Origin: Neurospora intermedia
Lineage: Eukaryota; Ascomycota; Sordariomycetes; Sordariales; Sordariaceae
DNA: 64,000 nt
Direction: 5' to 3'
Assembly: GCA_037102815.1 (NCBI GenBank)
Contig: BTPP01000004.1
Coordinates: 1,178,001 to 1,242,000, forward strand
The notes under the pieces are model-generated. The model searched no databases, was not told the origin of the DNA, and saw only the letters and a list, made by a program, of their open reading frames with translations. Positions 1 to 12,431 of this stretch are shown in pieces. The position numbers were made by a program, and so were the translations under genes. Within the stretch, counting starts at the first letter, position 1; each line of letters opens with the position of its first letter.

Positions 1-1068
1 TCCTCCATAGCGTCTTCGAAACCCAAAGTACCGTCAATCAGATCATCCTCGGGATAGAAATCGTTTGAGCGTTGAGAGCGGGGGCCGGTGGGGGCGCGAG
101 ACGGAGGTAACTGGGAGGTAAGGGGATAAGTAGGACCGCTTGGTTTGTGATACACACTGAGAACACGACCGTCGGCCTGGGCAAACAATGTTAGCTTCTC
201 TGGGGCTTGGTCAAGCGGAATGGGGGGTTTAAACTGACCGTCTGCTTGTCGAATGTAGCAATCACATTGTCGGCACCCTCCTTGCTTTCAAACACAATCT
301 CGGCGATAACAATCGGGTGGTGCTTCATGATACGACAGCTGAGTATTAGGCCGCCAATGGGGGTCATGGCGTTCTCGATATCGGCCGCTGTCGTTCCGGG
401 AGCAAAGTTCTGCGCCATTACCGCAAAAGGTCCTGCCAGACCCCTGATTGTAAATCCCTTGCTGCTAGGACCCGTAGGAACTGACGCAGCTGCCGGTCCC
501 TTGGGGGCATTGGCAGGGGCTTGATGCTGTTGCTGGTGTTGCTGGCGCCTCTGTTGACCTTGCTGCCTGCGCTGATCCGACTGCTCCTGGAACTCATTCC
601 TAATGATCGCCTCCGCCATCTGCGCAGCCCGCCTCTTCTGGCGGGGGTTACCCGCAGGTCCAGCATTTGGGTTGGTGATGCGCGCCGCAAGGCCACCAGA
701 CTTGGGGGTATTGTTGGCGGATCTTGAGCCAGGACCAAGATCAATGGTCCATGAGCCGACTTTTTCGTTGTTGTTCTTCAAAGGTGCTGACTGGGGGCCG
801 CCGCCGCGTTGCTGGAACAGACATGAAGGGTCAACGATTCTGAACGCATAGTAGCGCAATCTAGAGGGCCGCATTCCAATAATTGCGAGCATACCTTCTT
901 GACACCGGCGCGACTTGCAAGCGAACCACCGGTGGTCTGTTTGGGCGTCGAGGCGGGCGTGCTAGTCCGGTTGAAGATCCTGGCCGCGAGGGCTTCGTTC
1001 TTTTTCTTCTCGCGGTCCGCCTGAATGAGCTTTTGGAAGTCCTCGGCGACCTTTCTATCTTTCCCCAT
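1..1068 (-). CDS. RRM-domain RNA-binding protein, C-terminus beyond the left edge
   Basis: Spliced as complement(<1..176, 239..811, 895..1068). Both introns (62 and 83 bases) have good signals: donors GTCAGT and GTATGC, acceptors CCCAG and TTCCAG, and a GCTAAC branch in the second. The joined frame is open to the window edge, giving at least 307 residues. The N-terminus is basic and charged, residues 136-157 are rich in Gln and Arg, and a single RRM fold runs from about 173 to 260, with a beta strand at IVIAEIVF and its last strand crossing the second splice site (ADGRVLSVYH). Without that intron the RRM would end early at a stop at 191, so the intron is needed. RRM proteins bind single-stranded RNA; the specific target is not evident. 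The start is the first ATG and precedes a hydrophilic segment conserved in style among fungal RRM proteins. The last part of the gene cannot be judged from here. Confidence 0.8.
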
Positions 1069-2216
1069 TGTCGGTATCGGCGAGTGTTGACTGATACTGT
1101 AGAAAGTGCGGTCGGTCGAAAGAAGTTAGTGAGGCGGAATGTCCAAGTAATCGCCGAAGGACGGTCGCGGATAGTTGCGATGCTGCAGGATATGAACAGG
1201 ATACGTTGTCGATGGGAGTGTTGGAGTTAAATCGTGGCTGATGAGTGATGCGCCAATTCTTTTGAATTTCCGGTTGGAGTTCGCATTCACAGGGCAGCTG
1301 CGCAGGACGGGCGACAAAGGTTCAAAGCTCGAGAATGAGGTAGCCTAGGGTATGGGGACGGTAAAGAATGGGGAGGGAGCAGCGAGCGCGGGAGGCGTGT
1401 CTCTAGGTATATTCTTAGCCGTGGGGTGTCGCGTCAGGAGTTCTGAATGCTTCCCGCTTCACTTGACCCTTGGGCGCCCTGCAACGCCGATCACTGCCAA
1501 GCGTCAAGCGCACATGGATTCCACTTGAAGCTCAAGCACAGACCTCTGTAACTTTGCTGTGTAGAGGTACCTTACACTCTGAATTGAAGTCCCGATAACC
1601 GCTTGGGATGCTGTTTCCTCACTGCTGTGTAACATCAACCACAAGACAGTATTACCTACGGTTTACCCCTTCCTAGAGATCTCATCGTCGCTCTACACGT
1701 AACAGGATGAAGGAAGCTGCTGGGCGCATTCGGCCTTGCTCAACATGGTTAAAGTCACCAAGCTCAAGGGCCTCTTTGAATTAATTTTCTGTATCTTCTT
1801 TGGCCAGCGGATCGATACTAGCCCATTTATTGTTTCTAGTAGCTGAGATAATGAATGGTTCTTTACACTGACTTTTTGTCTTCTATACAAAACAGTTCAA
1901 GAACCAAAAAGTAAGCTTGAACCCTATCCTTCATACGTACAGTGACAAGGTCGTATGTGCGAAACCGGCTCCCATATGTACACAGCTTATGTACAAGGAA
2001 GGATCAATAGCCACACAAAAGGTCTTTGTTCTCCCTCTTTACTCGATACATGGAGCAAACCCTGTCACTCCAAAAATGCTTTAAGTCCGCCTAAGCCTTC
2101 TTCCCGCGCCGCAACACCACCCAAGAGATCTGTACTGTATAATATATATGCGCCGTAGATGAACAGAGATATCTTTACCCAAATCAAACACACGCCCTAC
2201 TTGCTTGCTTGCTCCT
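1069..2216. other. Intergenic: promoter of the RRM gene and 3' region of the CDF gene
   Basis: The short open frames on either strand look like chance; I recognise no coding sequence, tRNA or repeat. The right part is presumably the 3' UTR of the CDF transporter gene. Confidence 0.5.
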
Positions 2217-3953
2217 TTACTTATGCTTATGATGCTCATGGTCATGATCATGCCCATGTTCCTCTCCCTCACCAACAACAACCTCCTCCTCCTCCTCCGG
2301 CTCCGGGCTAGTCTTGGGACTAACATCTCCCGGAATAAACTCATCAAACTTCTTGATCTTCGCCGCACCATCCTCCTTAGGTACGAACCGTATCCTGACC
2401 TTCCTCGCACCCCTCACCTTGGCGCCCACCTGCGTCCTCACCGCATCTTCCACCTCCCGCACGTCCTCCACAGTCCACATGTTGGGTACCGCCAGCTCAA
2501 TATCCAGTAAATAATTCTGACCGCTCTTGACACCCGTGATTTCGACGACTTCCACCTCGTGGCCCTCGGATACCCCCTGAAGGGCCCTAAGACATTGTTT
2601 GCGGACTGAATGTTTGACTTCGTCGTCGACGGAGCGATCGGCAAGCTCGTAGAGGGCAGAAACGGTGTTGGAGTAGCCGGCTTTGATGACGAGGAGGGAG
2701 ATGAGAAGGCCACCGACGGGGTCGAGCCAGGAGGCGTTGTGAAGGAAGTTGGCACCGAGAATGGCGGCGAGGGTGACGATACCGGTAAGGGAGTCGACAC
2801 GGTGGTGTACCGCGTTGGAGGCTAGGACGGACGATTTACGTTCACGGGCTACTTTCATCGCTGGAAAGGGGGAACATGGTGTTAGTAGGGATTGTGGGAG
2901 GTGAAATTAGGAAAGGGGTAGGGAGGGGGATGGAGAGAAAGGGGACGGCAACATACTAGCATGGTAAAGCCACTCCTTGACGGCCACCGTACCGGCTGCC
3001 AACCAAGCAGCATGCAAACTGGGACCTTCGGCGCTCACACCATGGTGGTGATGGTGTCCATGGCCGTGGCCGTGTGCGTGCTCCAGCAGTTGCGCCGCAG
3101 CGGCCGGGTCGAGGAAGAAGTGCGCATAGAGAGAGGTGCAGCTGTTCATGCACATGAAGAGGCCACCAAACAGAAGCATGCTCGACACGCCCAGCGATCC
3201 CAAGCTCTCGACCTTGCCGAAGCCGAGGGGGAAGTTTTCGGTTGGCGGGCGCAAGCTCCACGAGACTGTCGCGAGCGTCAAAATGTCCGAGGCGAGATCG
3301 GTCAAGCTGTGCCAGGCGTCGGCGACCATGGATTGCGAGTTGAAGGCGTAGCCGCCCAGCCCTTTGGCGATGGCCATGCCCAGATTGGAGTAGAGGCCGA
3401 TCCGGGTGATGCGCACACCGGCGTCGGCCTTGTTTCGCGAGGTCAGGTAGACATTGTCGTGGTGATGGTGGTGATGACCGAGGCCGTGGGAGTGGCCGGC
3501 GTGGCCTCGAGATTGGGTGGGCGTGGTCATGACTGCTGTCCTCGTTGTTGTTGCTGTCCTCCTCCGTGGTCGTAGGAGTTGGGAAAGAAGGGACGGATAA
3601 GGGGGGTTACTCGAAGAGGAGACAGGGATCAAAGAGCGTCGTAAGCGATCTTCGAAGGAACGACTGTTTGAGTAAGTGTCGAAACAGCGACTAGGAGGAA
3701 TAGGAGTTGTGGTTGTTGTGGTGGTGGTGGTGGAGGTATGTGTCCCCAGGCATTGGCGTTGCAGTAGGAGTTCAAGGCGAGGTGTCCTCCTCGACGAAGT
3801 GGCAGACGAGCTAAACGGAAGCAGGCTCCGGGGTCGTTTGGAGACGCAAACGGCGGGATGGAAGTGATGGGCAGCAGTGGGCGCAAGCGCAGTGTCACGG
3901 AGGCGCACCAGCGGGGCCGTACATTGCCTACTTGTACACGAAAGAGAAGGCAT
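2217..3953 (-). CDS. Cation diffusion facilitator transporter, probably mitochondrial (MMT type)
   Basis: Spliced as complement(2217..2860, 2957..3953); the 96-base intron has donor GTATGT and acceptor TTCCAG and rejoins KEWLYHA to TMKVARERKS, a typical CDF junction. The product is 546 residues. CDF proteins export divalent metals (Zn, Fe, Mn) from the cytosol in exchange for protons, usually with six membrane helices. Visible here are the paired metal-site motifs HSLTD (H215/D219, helix II) and HHRVD (H351/D355, helix V), and a C-terminal cytoplasmic domain. Three His-rich stretches lie before helix I (about 150-165), in a loop (about 290-305) and at the extreme C-terminus. The first 140 residues are rich in Arg, Ser and Thr with almost no acid, as in a mitochondrial presequence; that fits relatives of yeast MMT1/MMT2. 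A second ATG near residue 142, just before the first His cluster, would give a form without the presequence. Metal specificity cannot be read from sequence alone. Confidence 0.85.
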
Positions 3954-5408
3954 CAAAAAGGAAAAAAAGAAAAAGAGGCGGAAGAACGCCTAAAAGTCAA
4001 GAGAGAGAGATTAGTATCTGACGCGCGTACGGTAGCCACTTGCGGTACCGTATGAGCAAGGGACCGTCTTGATGAGACGTGGCAGGGGGAATTGTTGGAG
4101 ACCAAAGGATGCCGCAATGCCGTCGTACGTCAGGTAGGTACGTGGACAGAATGGCGGAGAGAGAGCTTGAGTTGTGAGTGGGACGAAGTCTCCAGCAATT
4201 CCAGAGTATCGAGGACGGTGATGCTGTGGTTCCTGGATCGGAGGAGTAATTCAATGTAACGAAATCGCATTCGTTTACAAGTCAAGTTTGCGAGGCCGGG
4301 AAAGGGTTCAAATTGTTTCCCGTTGGGAACCGTTCCCTTGGCTCCCAGTTCCCACTCGCATTGGGTCTGATCGGCCTTTCTGCTTCAAGTCATGTCATGG
4401 CCAGACCCGGACACGGGATCGGACCGGGCCAGCGGGCAGGCAGGCCAACGTCACTGGCGTCTTCTCTCTCTCACGATGCGGAATCGGAGAAGGACCACCA
4501 GGGCAGCCGGAACCTACTGTACCTAGACTAGAGTCCACCATGGCCCGGTTCAGAATGGGACGACGCGAATGCCATGACGCGGCATCTTGCTTGGCTCGCA
4601 AAGCTCTTGCAGCGGAATTAGGAACCTTTATGGTCAAGTGTCCCTTGCCGAATCTGGCCTACAGTTGACCGGCAGGTGTTATGGTGGGGTATACCATACT
4701 GTGTAAGTTGGAGGGACCCTGAAGGCCCAAGCTTCAATGCCCTCTCTTGTTCACCTGGGACCTGACTCCGAAATACCAGATGATAGAGCGTGCGCAATAT
4801 TAGTCTTATATTGCTACTTCACTCAATGCTTTCCGTCATAACTTTCGGAATTCATAGTCTAGTGTTCTGTACGTATTTCCAATAGAAAGTCGTGGTACTG
4901 TGGTCGAGTGGTGTGGTTGATACATATCAGTAGGTGGCCCTAGATCCAAAAGGGGACTCAATTCGGGAAAACAATCTTTGAATCAGACAATTGAAAGGAG
5001 TGTAGAAAGCGGCCAAAAAGCGCCGTGGCAGCTCTAGTGTATAACTGAAAGTATCTATTCAATTGGATTGTAACTGGGCAGAGTATCTTGCAGTGTCAAG
5101 TTCAATTGACGACTGGACCATAAACACATCTACCAATCCCCAAGTACCTCCACGCCAAGACATGATACATCTGATACTTGCAGTGTGTTGCCAGCTCCGA
5201 ACACCTAACCCAGGAAATCTCCAAAACAACCTTGATAGCTTTTGGAGTTTCTCCCACGTATGAAGAAAAGAACTTTCTAGCTCTGGAAATCTTGAACGAC
5301 ATCTTCACATCGACTCAGGAAACGTGCGCTCGGCCCTGAATCTACCCACGGTTACGCTTCGAGCGATCACGAATTGCAAGCAGGCCTTCGCGATAGCCCA
5401 CACTCAAC
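3954..5408. other. Divergent intergenic region between the CDF and CDK genes
   Basis: These 1.45 kb separate two divergently transcribed genes and must hold both promoters. An open frame at 4288-4668 has no recognisable protein character. I see no RNA gene or mobile element. Confidence 0.5.
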
Positions 5409-6968
5409 ATGACAGGCAAGGGCAAGTCTCGCTGGGCCGACAGCGCAGAAGACGCCGCGCTCGAAGCCCAGTTGAAGAAGGAAAAGGAGGAGAAGAAACG
5501 TCTAAAGGCCGAGAAGGCGCGCAAAGCCGAAGCCGAAAAGAAGAAGCGCGAAGCAGAAGCTGCGGCGGCGGCACAACGACAACAACAGCAACAACAACAA
5601 CAACAAACCGGTGACGACGACGACGCTAACGGGCCCCCGACCAAGCGACGAAGACTCTCTCCCGACCGCGACGCAGCAGCAGCACCACCGACAGCGAGCA
5701 GTAATGACAGCAGCAAACTACTACGCTTCGAAGGCGGCCGATTCGGCAAGTGTCGCAGCGTCGAAAACTACGATAAGCTTAACGACATCGAGGAGGGCGC
5801 ATACGGCTGGGTGGCGCGGGCGCGCGAGATTGAGACCGGCAAGGTTGTTGCGCTGAAGCGACTCAAGATTGATCCCAAGGATCGCAGCGGTCTGCCCGTC
5901 ACTGGTTTGCGGGAGATTCAGATCTTGAAGGACTGCAGTCACAGGAACATTGTCAAGCTCAAGGAGGTGGTGGTAGGCGACGACACGAGCAAGATTGAGA
6001 AGTAGGCTACAATCCCTTTCTCTTACTTTGCCTTTTGTTTTTTTTCACGTTCTTTCGGGAAATTGACTAACGACTTATCCCACAGCATCTTTATCGTCCT
6101 CGAATTTCTCGAACACGACCTCAAGTCCATCCTCGAAGACATGCCCGAGCCCTTCCTCGCCTCCGAAGTCAAGACCCTCCTCCTCCAACTCTGCTCCGGC
6201 ATCGCCTACCTGCACTCGCATTACATTCTACACCGGGACCTCAAGACCTCCAATTTGTTGCTCAACAACCGGGGCCAGCTCAAGATCGCCGACTTTGGCA
6301 TGGCTCGCTACGTGCCCGACCCTCCACCACCCAAACTGACCCAACTGGTCGTCACTCTCTGGTACCGCGCTCCTGAACTCCTTCTCGGCGCGGCCCGCTA
6401 CGGACCCGAAATCGACATGTGGTCCGTGGGCTGCATCTTCGGCGAGCTTCTTACCCGCGAACCCTTACTACAAGGCAAAAACGAAGTCGACGAGCTCACC
6501 AAAATCTTTGAACTCTGCGGCTTGCCAACAGACGAGTCATGGCCTGGTTTCCGCCGCTTACCCAACGCCCGCTCTTTACGCCTGCCCTCTTCATCTTCTT
6601 CCACTTCCAAACCCCCTTCCACGGGGACCCTAATCCGCGCCAAATTCCCCCTTCTAACCGCCGCTGGCGTCTCGTTGCTTGCCTCCCTCTTATCGCTAAA
6701 CCCCTCCCGTCGTCCGACAGCGTCGGAAATGCTGGAGCACGAATACTTTCGCCAGGATCCGAAGCCGAAACAGGAGGCGATGTTCCCTACTTTCCCCAGC
6801 AAAGCGGGACAGGAGAAGAGGAGACGGAGAGAGACGCCGAATGCGCCCCAACGGGGCCAAAAGGTGCAGGATCTAGGACAGGTGGATTTTAGTTCGCTGG
6901 GGGGAATTTTTGGGAGTGGGAGGGAGAGGGAGGAGAGGGGTGGGGGGTTTAGTTTGAGAATGGTTTAG
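5409..6968 (+). CDS. CDK11/PITSLRE-family cyclin-dependent kinase
   Basis: Spliced as 5409..6001 and 6086..6968 (84-base intron, donor GTAGGC, branch TTGACTAAC, acceptor CACAG) to give 491 residues. The first 110 residues are a Lys/Glu-rich segment, probably helical, with a Gln tract and a basic KRRR motif suggesting nuclear import. The kinase domain follows from about 118: Gly-loop GAYGWV, ATP lysine in VALKRLK, cyclin-binding helix PVTGLRE, catalytic loop HRDLKTSNLLLN, DFGMAR, and the activation segment ending LWYRAPELLLG. The helix corresponds to PITSLRE of animal CDK11, and the catalytic residues are all present. CDK11-type kinases pair with L-type cyclins and act in transcription and splicing. 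After the kinase core is a basic 70-residue tail. The start is the first ATG, just downstream of a CACTCAAC leader. CDK10 is the main alternative assignment. Confidence 0.88.
5577..5606 (+). repeat. CAA/CAG tract coding for polyglutamine
   Basis: About nine consecutive CAA/CAG codons in the N-terminal part of the kinase gene encode a Gln run. It is in frame with the gene and lies in the low-complexity region before the catalytic domain. Confidence 0.8.
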
Positions 6969-8063
6969 GGGCTGGGGTATGGGACACCTAAGGCTGGTTT
7001 TGGTTTTGTGCTGCGAAGGATTGGACCGTAGTGGGTTGCGAGCGTATTTTGTTTCTTGTCTCTGGTGGACGTGAGTGTTTTGAGGGTTGGTGGGCGTTGC
7101 ATCGTTTAGGGAAATTACTATTATTTCCATCAATGTATATTGTGAGACCACGGACAAGTCATCGGACAACATTAGATGAGCCAGGTACAGAGTGTCTAGA
7201 CTGATTGGGACGGCGGCAGCATTTGTGTTTCCGTATTCTACAACCTGCGATCTGTATGTATTGTACCTCGTTGGGCGGTATAAAGTAAAGACCCGGAGGT
7301 CTGTAAGTACGGCCGCATGATCTTGTCTCATTCTGGGTGCAGCGTTTACCCTCGCACCGTGTTTTTGAGCAATAATGATCTGATCGATGATATTCGCCAT
7401 ATACAACGACGTCAATATGCAGCACGGAGAAACGAATCATCGTGTCAGGTTACACCTGTATATTGAGGCTCTCGTGAAGGTGAACGGATAATGCAATGCC
7501 TTTTTCTTCTAGTCCAAGAGACAGACAATCATGCTTCGCTTCCAACGTCCCTCTCCTCATGTCTTCTTCTTCTCCTCCTGCTCCTTTTCATCCATGGAAA
7601 CAATTCCTAGCATAAGCCAAAAGACAAAAAACCGACGCCGCATCCATTGCCGTTTGCGCGTGAACACACTCGACTCGACTCCATTCAAATGATTATGTGC
7701 GTATGTGTGACGTACTGCGTGCTTGCTGACCGATTGTGACCGACTGGCGGGAAACATGGGATTAGCAATTAGAAAGGCCAGAAAGCAATGCCAACACACG
7801 CTCAACTCCTTCCTTTTCTTCTCGCAAGCAAAACAAAATTCAACCATCCAACAAACTCTATTACAAAAACGTTAACCAAAGATTCCACCCTCCCTGCCAC
7901 TCCATGCCACGGCCGTTATCCTTCCATAGTCTCTCTCGTCTCTTCCAGTTCCAGCTCCACATGATTCAGCATAGTTCGATCGGTAGGTCAGAGTCTCATT
8001 TGTCCTTAATTCTTTTTTTGTCATCAACATATTCCAGTCAACCAACAATTCGAGAGTAGGTTC
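6969..8063. other. Convergent intergenic region
   Basis: This 1.1 kb lies between two convergent genes and should be mostly 3' UTR. Open frames on the minus strand at 6873-7415 and 7557-7847 show no domain or codon pattern that would support a gene. Confidence 0.5.
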
Positions 8064-9056
8064 TCAAATGAGTCCGCCAAACCCGGTAACGAACCAAGTG
8101 AAGCTGAAAACCGTGACCACGCTCATGGCCACCACCGCGCCGAACGCCCGCTTATCGATATCAGAAACACCGCCACTGCAGGTCGCGCACACCCAGCCAC
8201 TGGAAAGGGGGGTGTACGGCTGCGGCGTGTACAGAGTAAAGGTGAAGCCGGCGAAGGGTGCGAGATAGCCAGCCTCGGGAGTCGCGGTGAAGCTCGAGTC
8301 GGAGTCGTAAATAATCAGCGTGTACTGATCCACCAGCAGCGGGTTCTCAACGTTCTGGGTCTGGTAAGCTTGCGTGTCCCAGGTGAAAGAGCCCGGGGTG
8401 GCGTAGGTCATGTTCTGTGTAAGCGTCCAGGTCGCCGAGGCGTCCCTGCACGAGACGAGCACGTCAACGGCCGTGGGCGTGGCCTGAACGTTGGTGTAGT
8501 TCCAGCCCCAGGTAATGTAGTCGCCGATCTTGTAGAGCTGGGAGCCAGCGAAGGCCGAGGGGGTGATCATGGTGATAGAGCCTGGCGGGTCTTGCGGGTT
8601 GAAGGTCTTGTGTTTGGTCGTCGTGGCCTTGGTACCCGACTTCGTCTTGGTGCCGGTGCCGGTGCCGGAGCCGGAGTCACTTTCGGAAAGTAGGCCGGTG
8701 TTGTAGTTGGTGCTTATTGGGCCCCCCTTCTTCGTCGTGGTAGGCGGCGCGGTGGTTGTGGCATCTTGGTTATCGCTGGCGCTGCCTGTAGGCTTCGCCG
8801 TGTCTTTCGCTGTCGCTGTTGGTGCTGGCGCTTCGGAAGATGCTGCGATTGATCCAGGTCAGTTGATGCACGGTTCGGCACGGGTTTGGATGAACCCCGG
8901 TGAATCCGTCTTAAACATACCTGGCTCTGGGTCTGCCCTCACGACAAGGGAGTCGATCTCTGGAAGAAACCTAGGCCATAGCCCAGAAGCGGACGCAATA
9001 GGTGACAAAGAGAGCAATGCGACGGCCAGTTGGCCAACAGAAAGTGATGTCCTCAT
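8064..9056 (-). CDS. Secreted/membrane-anchored fungal protein, DUF7137-like
   Basis: Spliced as complement(8064..8842, 8921..9056) with a 78-base intron (donor GTATGT, acceptor ATCGCAG), giving 304 residues. Residues 1-24 are a signal peptide with hydrophobic core LAVALLSLSPIASASG. A Thr/Ser/Ala/Lys-rich linker (about 46-135), probably O-glycosylated, follows. The main domain (about 138-265) starts at PPGSITMITPSAF and contains GDYITWGWNYTN, an Ig-like beta pattern with several N-glycosylation sequons. A single hydrophobic segment near the C-terminus (FGAVVAMSVVTVFSFTWFV) would anchor it in the plasma membrane, with only a few residues beyond. This layout matches the fungal family DUF7137, whose role is unknown; a cell-surface function is likely. 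A GPI signal is an alternative reading of the C-terminal hydrophobic stretch. Confidence 0.8.
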
Positions 9057-12000
9057 AGTGTTGGTATTTGTTGATGGTGGTGAGGATGTGTGTTATATGC
9101 AGTATGTAATGCAGTCTGCAGCAGGCGTTCAGATGAATATGCCCGAGTAGGAGGTCCGAGCGACCAATATCAATCCAAGCCCAATATTCAAAAAATCAGG
9201 TTTCACCCCGGAATAGAGTATATAGAATAGCTGAACAGCAGTTGCACTATACAAAGCTGTTTAACGTCGGAGAATAACTTTTGGGTGTTGTGGTACTCGT
9301 CCTCGTCGACGGTGGCTTGAAGAGTCTGAGCGACAGAGAAATCGTGGTACGACGCTTGTCTTGGTGTGCGGGTAGCGCGGTGGACCAACCCCTAATGCTG
9401 GGAGCCTGGGACTTGAGCACTAAACTAGCGGTTGGCTGCTAACCGAACAATGGAATAGATGGACGTTGCCGGTGAGAAATTGTGACTTGAGAGCCGATGG
9501 GATGGCTGAAAAACTTTGCTTCGCGTCGGGATGATTCGACTGCTAGACAGCGACAGGATCAGATAAGCGAGAGACGGGTATCCAGGATGATGAGGACGCT
9601 GGGAACAGCGAACGGAGCGAACGGTCTGGATAGGTGACGAAAAGCGAATGTGAGGGTTAGAATAGGTTGCTGAAGAAAGCGGGCAGAAGGAGAGCGAAAG
9701 AGCAACTGGGGTGAGGTGAGTGGATAAGGGAGAAGATGGGCGACATCGATCATGGAACCAGACTGAAATGGCTGGAGATCAACTTCACGGACCGGGTCTG
9801 TGGCTCCGTCCTTCTGCATCTTTCCGCCAGGAGGGACTGGACTGGACTCACCAGCGAAAAAAGAGGGAAGCCACAACACCCCACCGGGTGAGACGGCCAA
9901 TAAGGGGCCGAGTAAACATTCGAACTTGACTGTTTTGGGCTTCTCCCTGGACCTCTTCTGGTTCCATTGGTATCATCACCACTACATAGTGTGGCGCCTT
10001 CAGTGAATGCCACGAAAAATTCCCCGTGTCAGGTCCATTCAAATCGTATTGAAGCCATGATGGATCGATACGAGCCACAGCGGAGCACGGGCTGGACTCT
10101 CTCCTCGTGCTCGGCTTTTCTCGTGTTGGACCCCTTTTGCCCCTCTCGCCTAAGCGGCATGGATGACAATCATGTGCGAGCTAAAAATAACCGAGCATTG
10201 TGGGCGCATCTCCTTTTTCAATGCTTCGAGATTCATACCTTTTGACACTTGAATATAAAGGCAACCGATGCCGTTCCCCAGAGTTCCCCAGACGGCCGGG
10301 AAACGATGAGCACCATAAACCGGAATCCAGTCGCACAGAATGCCTTGGACACAAGCATCCCCTAAGCCACGTTGCGGTGATTCACATGATCATCCACAAG
10401 GTACAGCCCAGTTATGACGGTGGGCAATTTAGCGTTCTTCAACAGGCGCAGATCTGTGGATGTCGTTCGTCGACCGCGCAGACGAGATTCCCACTCTCTG
10501 GTTGTCTCACTTACCTAACAAGCTTTCTTGCATGTCAATGGGGAGCACAGGAATCGCTCAGACTTGGGGTTTTGCGAGGCTTCGACAGCCAGTTTCTTCG
10601 CCGGCACCTACACCAATGGCTACACTGGCACTGACTGGATGCGACACGAACAGCACCGAGTGCCGCCATCTCCAAGCGTTCCGACACGGTATCACAGCCC
10701 AAGGAATGCCCGCCGTTGCCGGGTAGTCAAAGGGTTTATACATTCTATCCAAGCACAAAATATCCACAGCCATGGCGGTTACCGGTGGACGGCGGCGTGC
10801 TTGACAGGGGCGACCGGCCCTCTTCTCCTTGTGTATCCCAGTTGCTGAATATCAGACGCATGTAGATGTGTCTGGCTGGGCAATGCGACGGATCAGGCAG
10901 AGTTGTCGTGACTGTCAATTTCAGGTTCCTGCCTTAGTCGAGCAATAGTTCAAGCTGTTGGGCAGGCTAGTCGAGATGATAGCGGGCCAGCCGAAATTGG
11001 GGCCTTTGCAGTGATGACGCTGTTATGTGGTCAACATCCTCCACCCAAACACATACGGCGCGACCTGACGGCTCGAGAAGCGTATTTAATGTTTACCTTT
11101 GCTGACATTGAGGACGTTGAGTTGAAGGTTGACTATGCGAGCAACGACTTACCGCGCTTACTTGCTAGCCATTGGTTGAACTTCATCTTGGGTTGGGATC
11201 TTGGTGTCGTCGATGGGCGTCAACTCTGGACGTGAAGAGGAAATCATTGACAAACACCTAAATTGCGTCTCTCATGGTAGAAGAAGACGGGTAGTACACA
11301 CACGTCCTTCGGAGAGGCCTTTCCCCATCCCGTCGTGGTATGTTTCGTGGGTAGCTGCCGATGTGAGGTTGGGGATATATCGCTTGGTCGCATTGGCGGG
11401 TTTGGTTCTCATGACTGCCCCTCCCATCCAAGGCGTCTGATAGGAAGAAGCAGAGTGCGTATGTGCACCCGGGGCGCCCGCATTGCGGCAGTGAATGTGG
11501 TGCAAGTTGGCTTTGATCAATGGATGACATGGCGTAGTCTCGCAGCCGAGAGGAAGCATACTGCAGCAGTCGTTTCTGAGGAGAAGAGATGCGGCATTGG
11601 CTCGTGGATGGCGTCACATTTGACAAGTATGCACCTCGATTATCGCCATTGGTTGCTGGGCAATAGGATGGTGGTTCACTGCCCCCGAATCTGCCTCGTC
11701 TGCTTGCCTCTTGGACGGCGGCCCGTATCATTTGGCGCCATACGGTGCTCTTGTTGCCAGTCATTCAAGTAGCCTCGAGTTTGCAACCTGGAAAAGAAAT
11801 GAATGTCAACAAAGTGCGGACCAGGGGGGTGAAGGTTTGGCTTGGTTGAAGTTCTAGACCCCTCTCCTTCTTGATGGCATTTGAAGTTGAGGCTTCCATG
11901 TCGCACGTGAGGATATATGCCTTCACCACAGACTACGGAGCGAGTGGAAGTTGCGCTTCCATGCCAAGATAAGGTGCCGTGATTTGGTCAAAGTGGTTGC

Positions 12001-12431
12001 AGCTTGGGCACGCTTGATCGAACCTAATTGGGCGGGGCAGATCTCCATGCCTTAGCGGGCTTGCTGTAGCGGGCTTGGCTGCTTTTCTGGGGGGGACATG
12101 TTTTGGTGGGTTGCAGCACCTGCCCGCACTGCGGATCGTCTGTAGCTCTGCCTGTCATTTCGGTTTGAGGTGACTGCGGGCATGGCAGTGAATGCACTTT
12201 TAACGGATGGAGGGGTACGGGAAGTGGAAGCTTCGAACATTAACGCCTGCCGGGCCGGGACGCCTCAGGTGCATGTTTGGGTTCAGACGGGAGACTTTCG
12301 CCTACTAGTAGACGTGGGAAGATCCGTTTCCTTTTCTATCTGACGTGCCCCTCGCATGCCCACCCAAAACATCAAACTCACAAACCTCCACTGCAGCTTT
12401 TCATATTTCTTCGCGCCGTGCGTCCAACATC
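9057..12431. other. 3.4 kb stretch with no recognisable gene
   Basis: Base composition is ordinary, so this is not RIP-degraded sequence. The longest open frames (10200-10634 plus, 11258-11764 minus, 11335-11772 plus) overlap each other, lack family motifs and have no convincing start or splice context. The left end is the promoter of the DUF7137-like gene and the right end that of the RRM gene. A non-coding transcript or a long upstream regulatory region is possible but not shown by the sequence. Confidence 0.45.

Noticed and set aside
5342-5749. 135-codon minus-strand open frame rich in Ser, Cys and Ala opposite the kinase gene
   Set aside because: It is the mirror of the Lys/Glu/Gln-rich coding sequence on the other strand; the Cys run is the complement of the Gln tract.
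10200-10634. 144-codon plus-strand open frame
   Set aside because: No family motif, no signal peptide, overlapped by other frames of similar length, and no splice partner.
11258-11772. Overlapping open frames of 145 and 168 codons on opposite strands
   Set aside because: Only one could be real and neither shows domain features; length is within chance for this composition.
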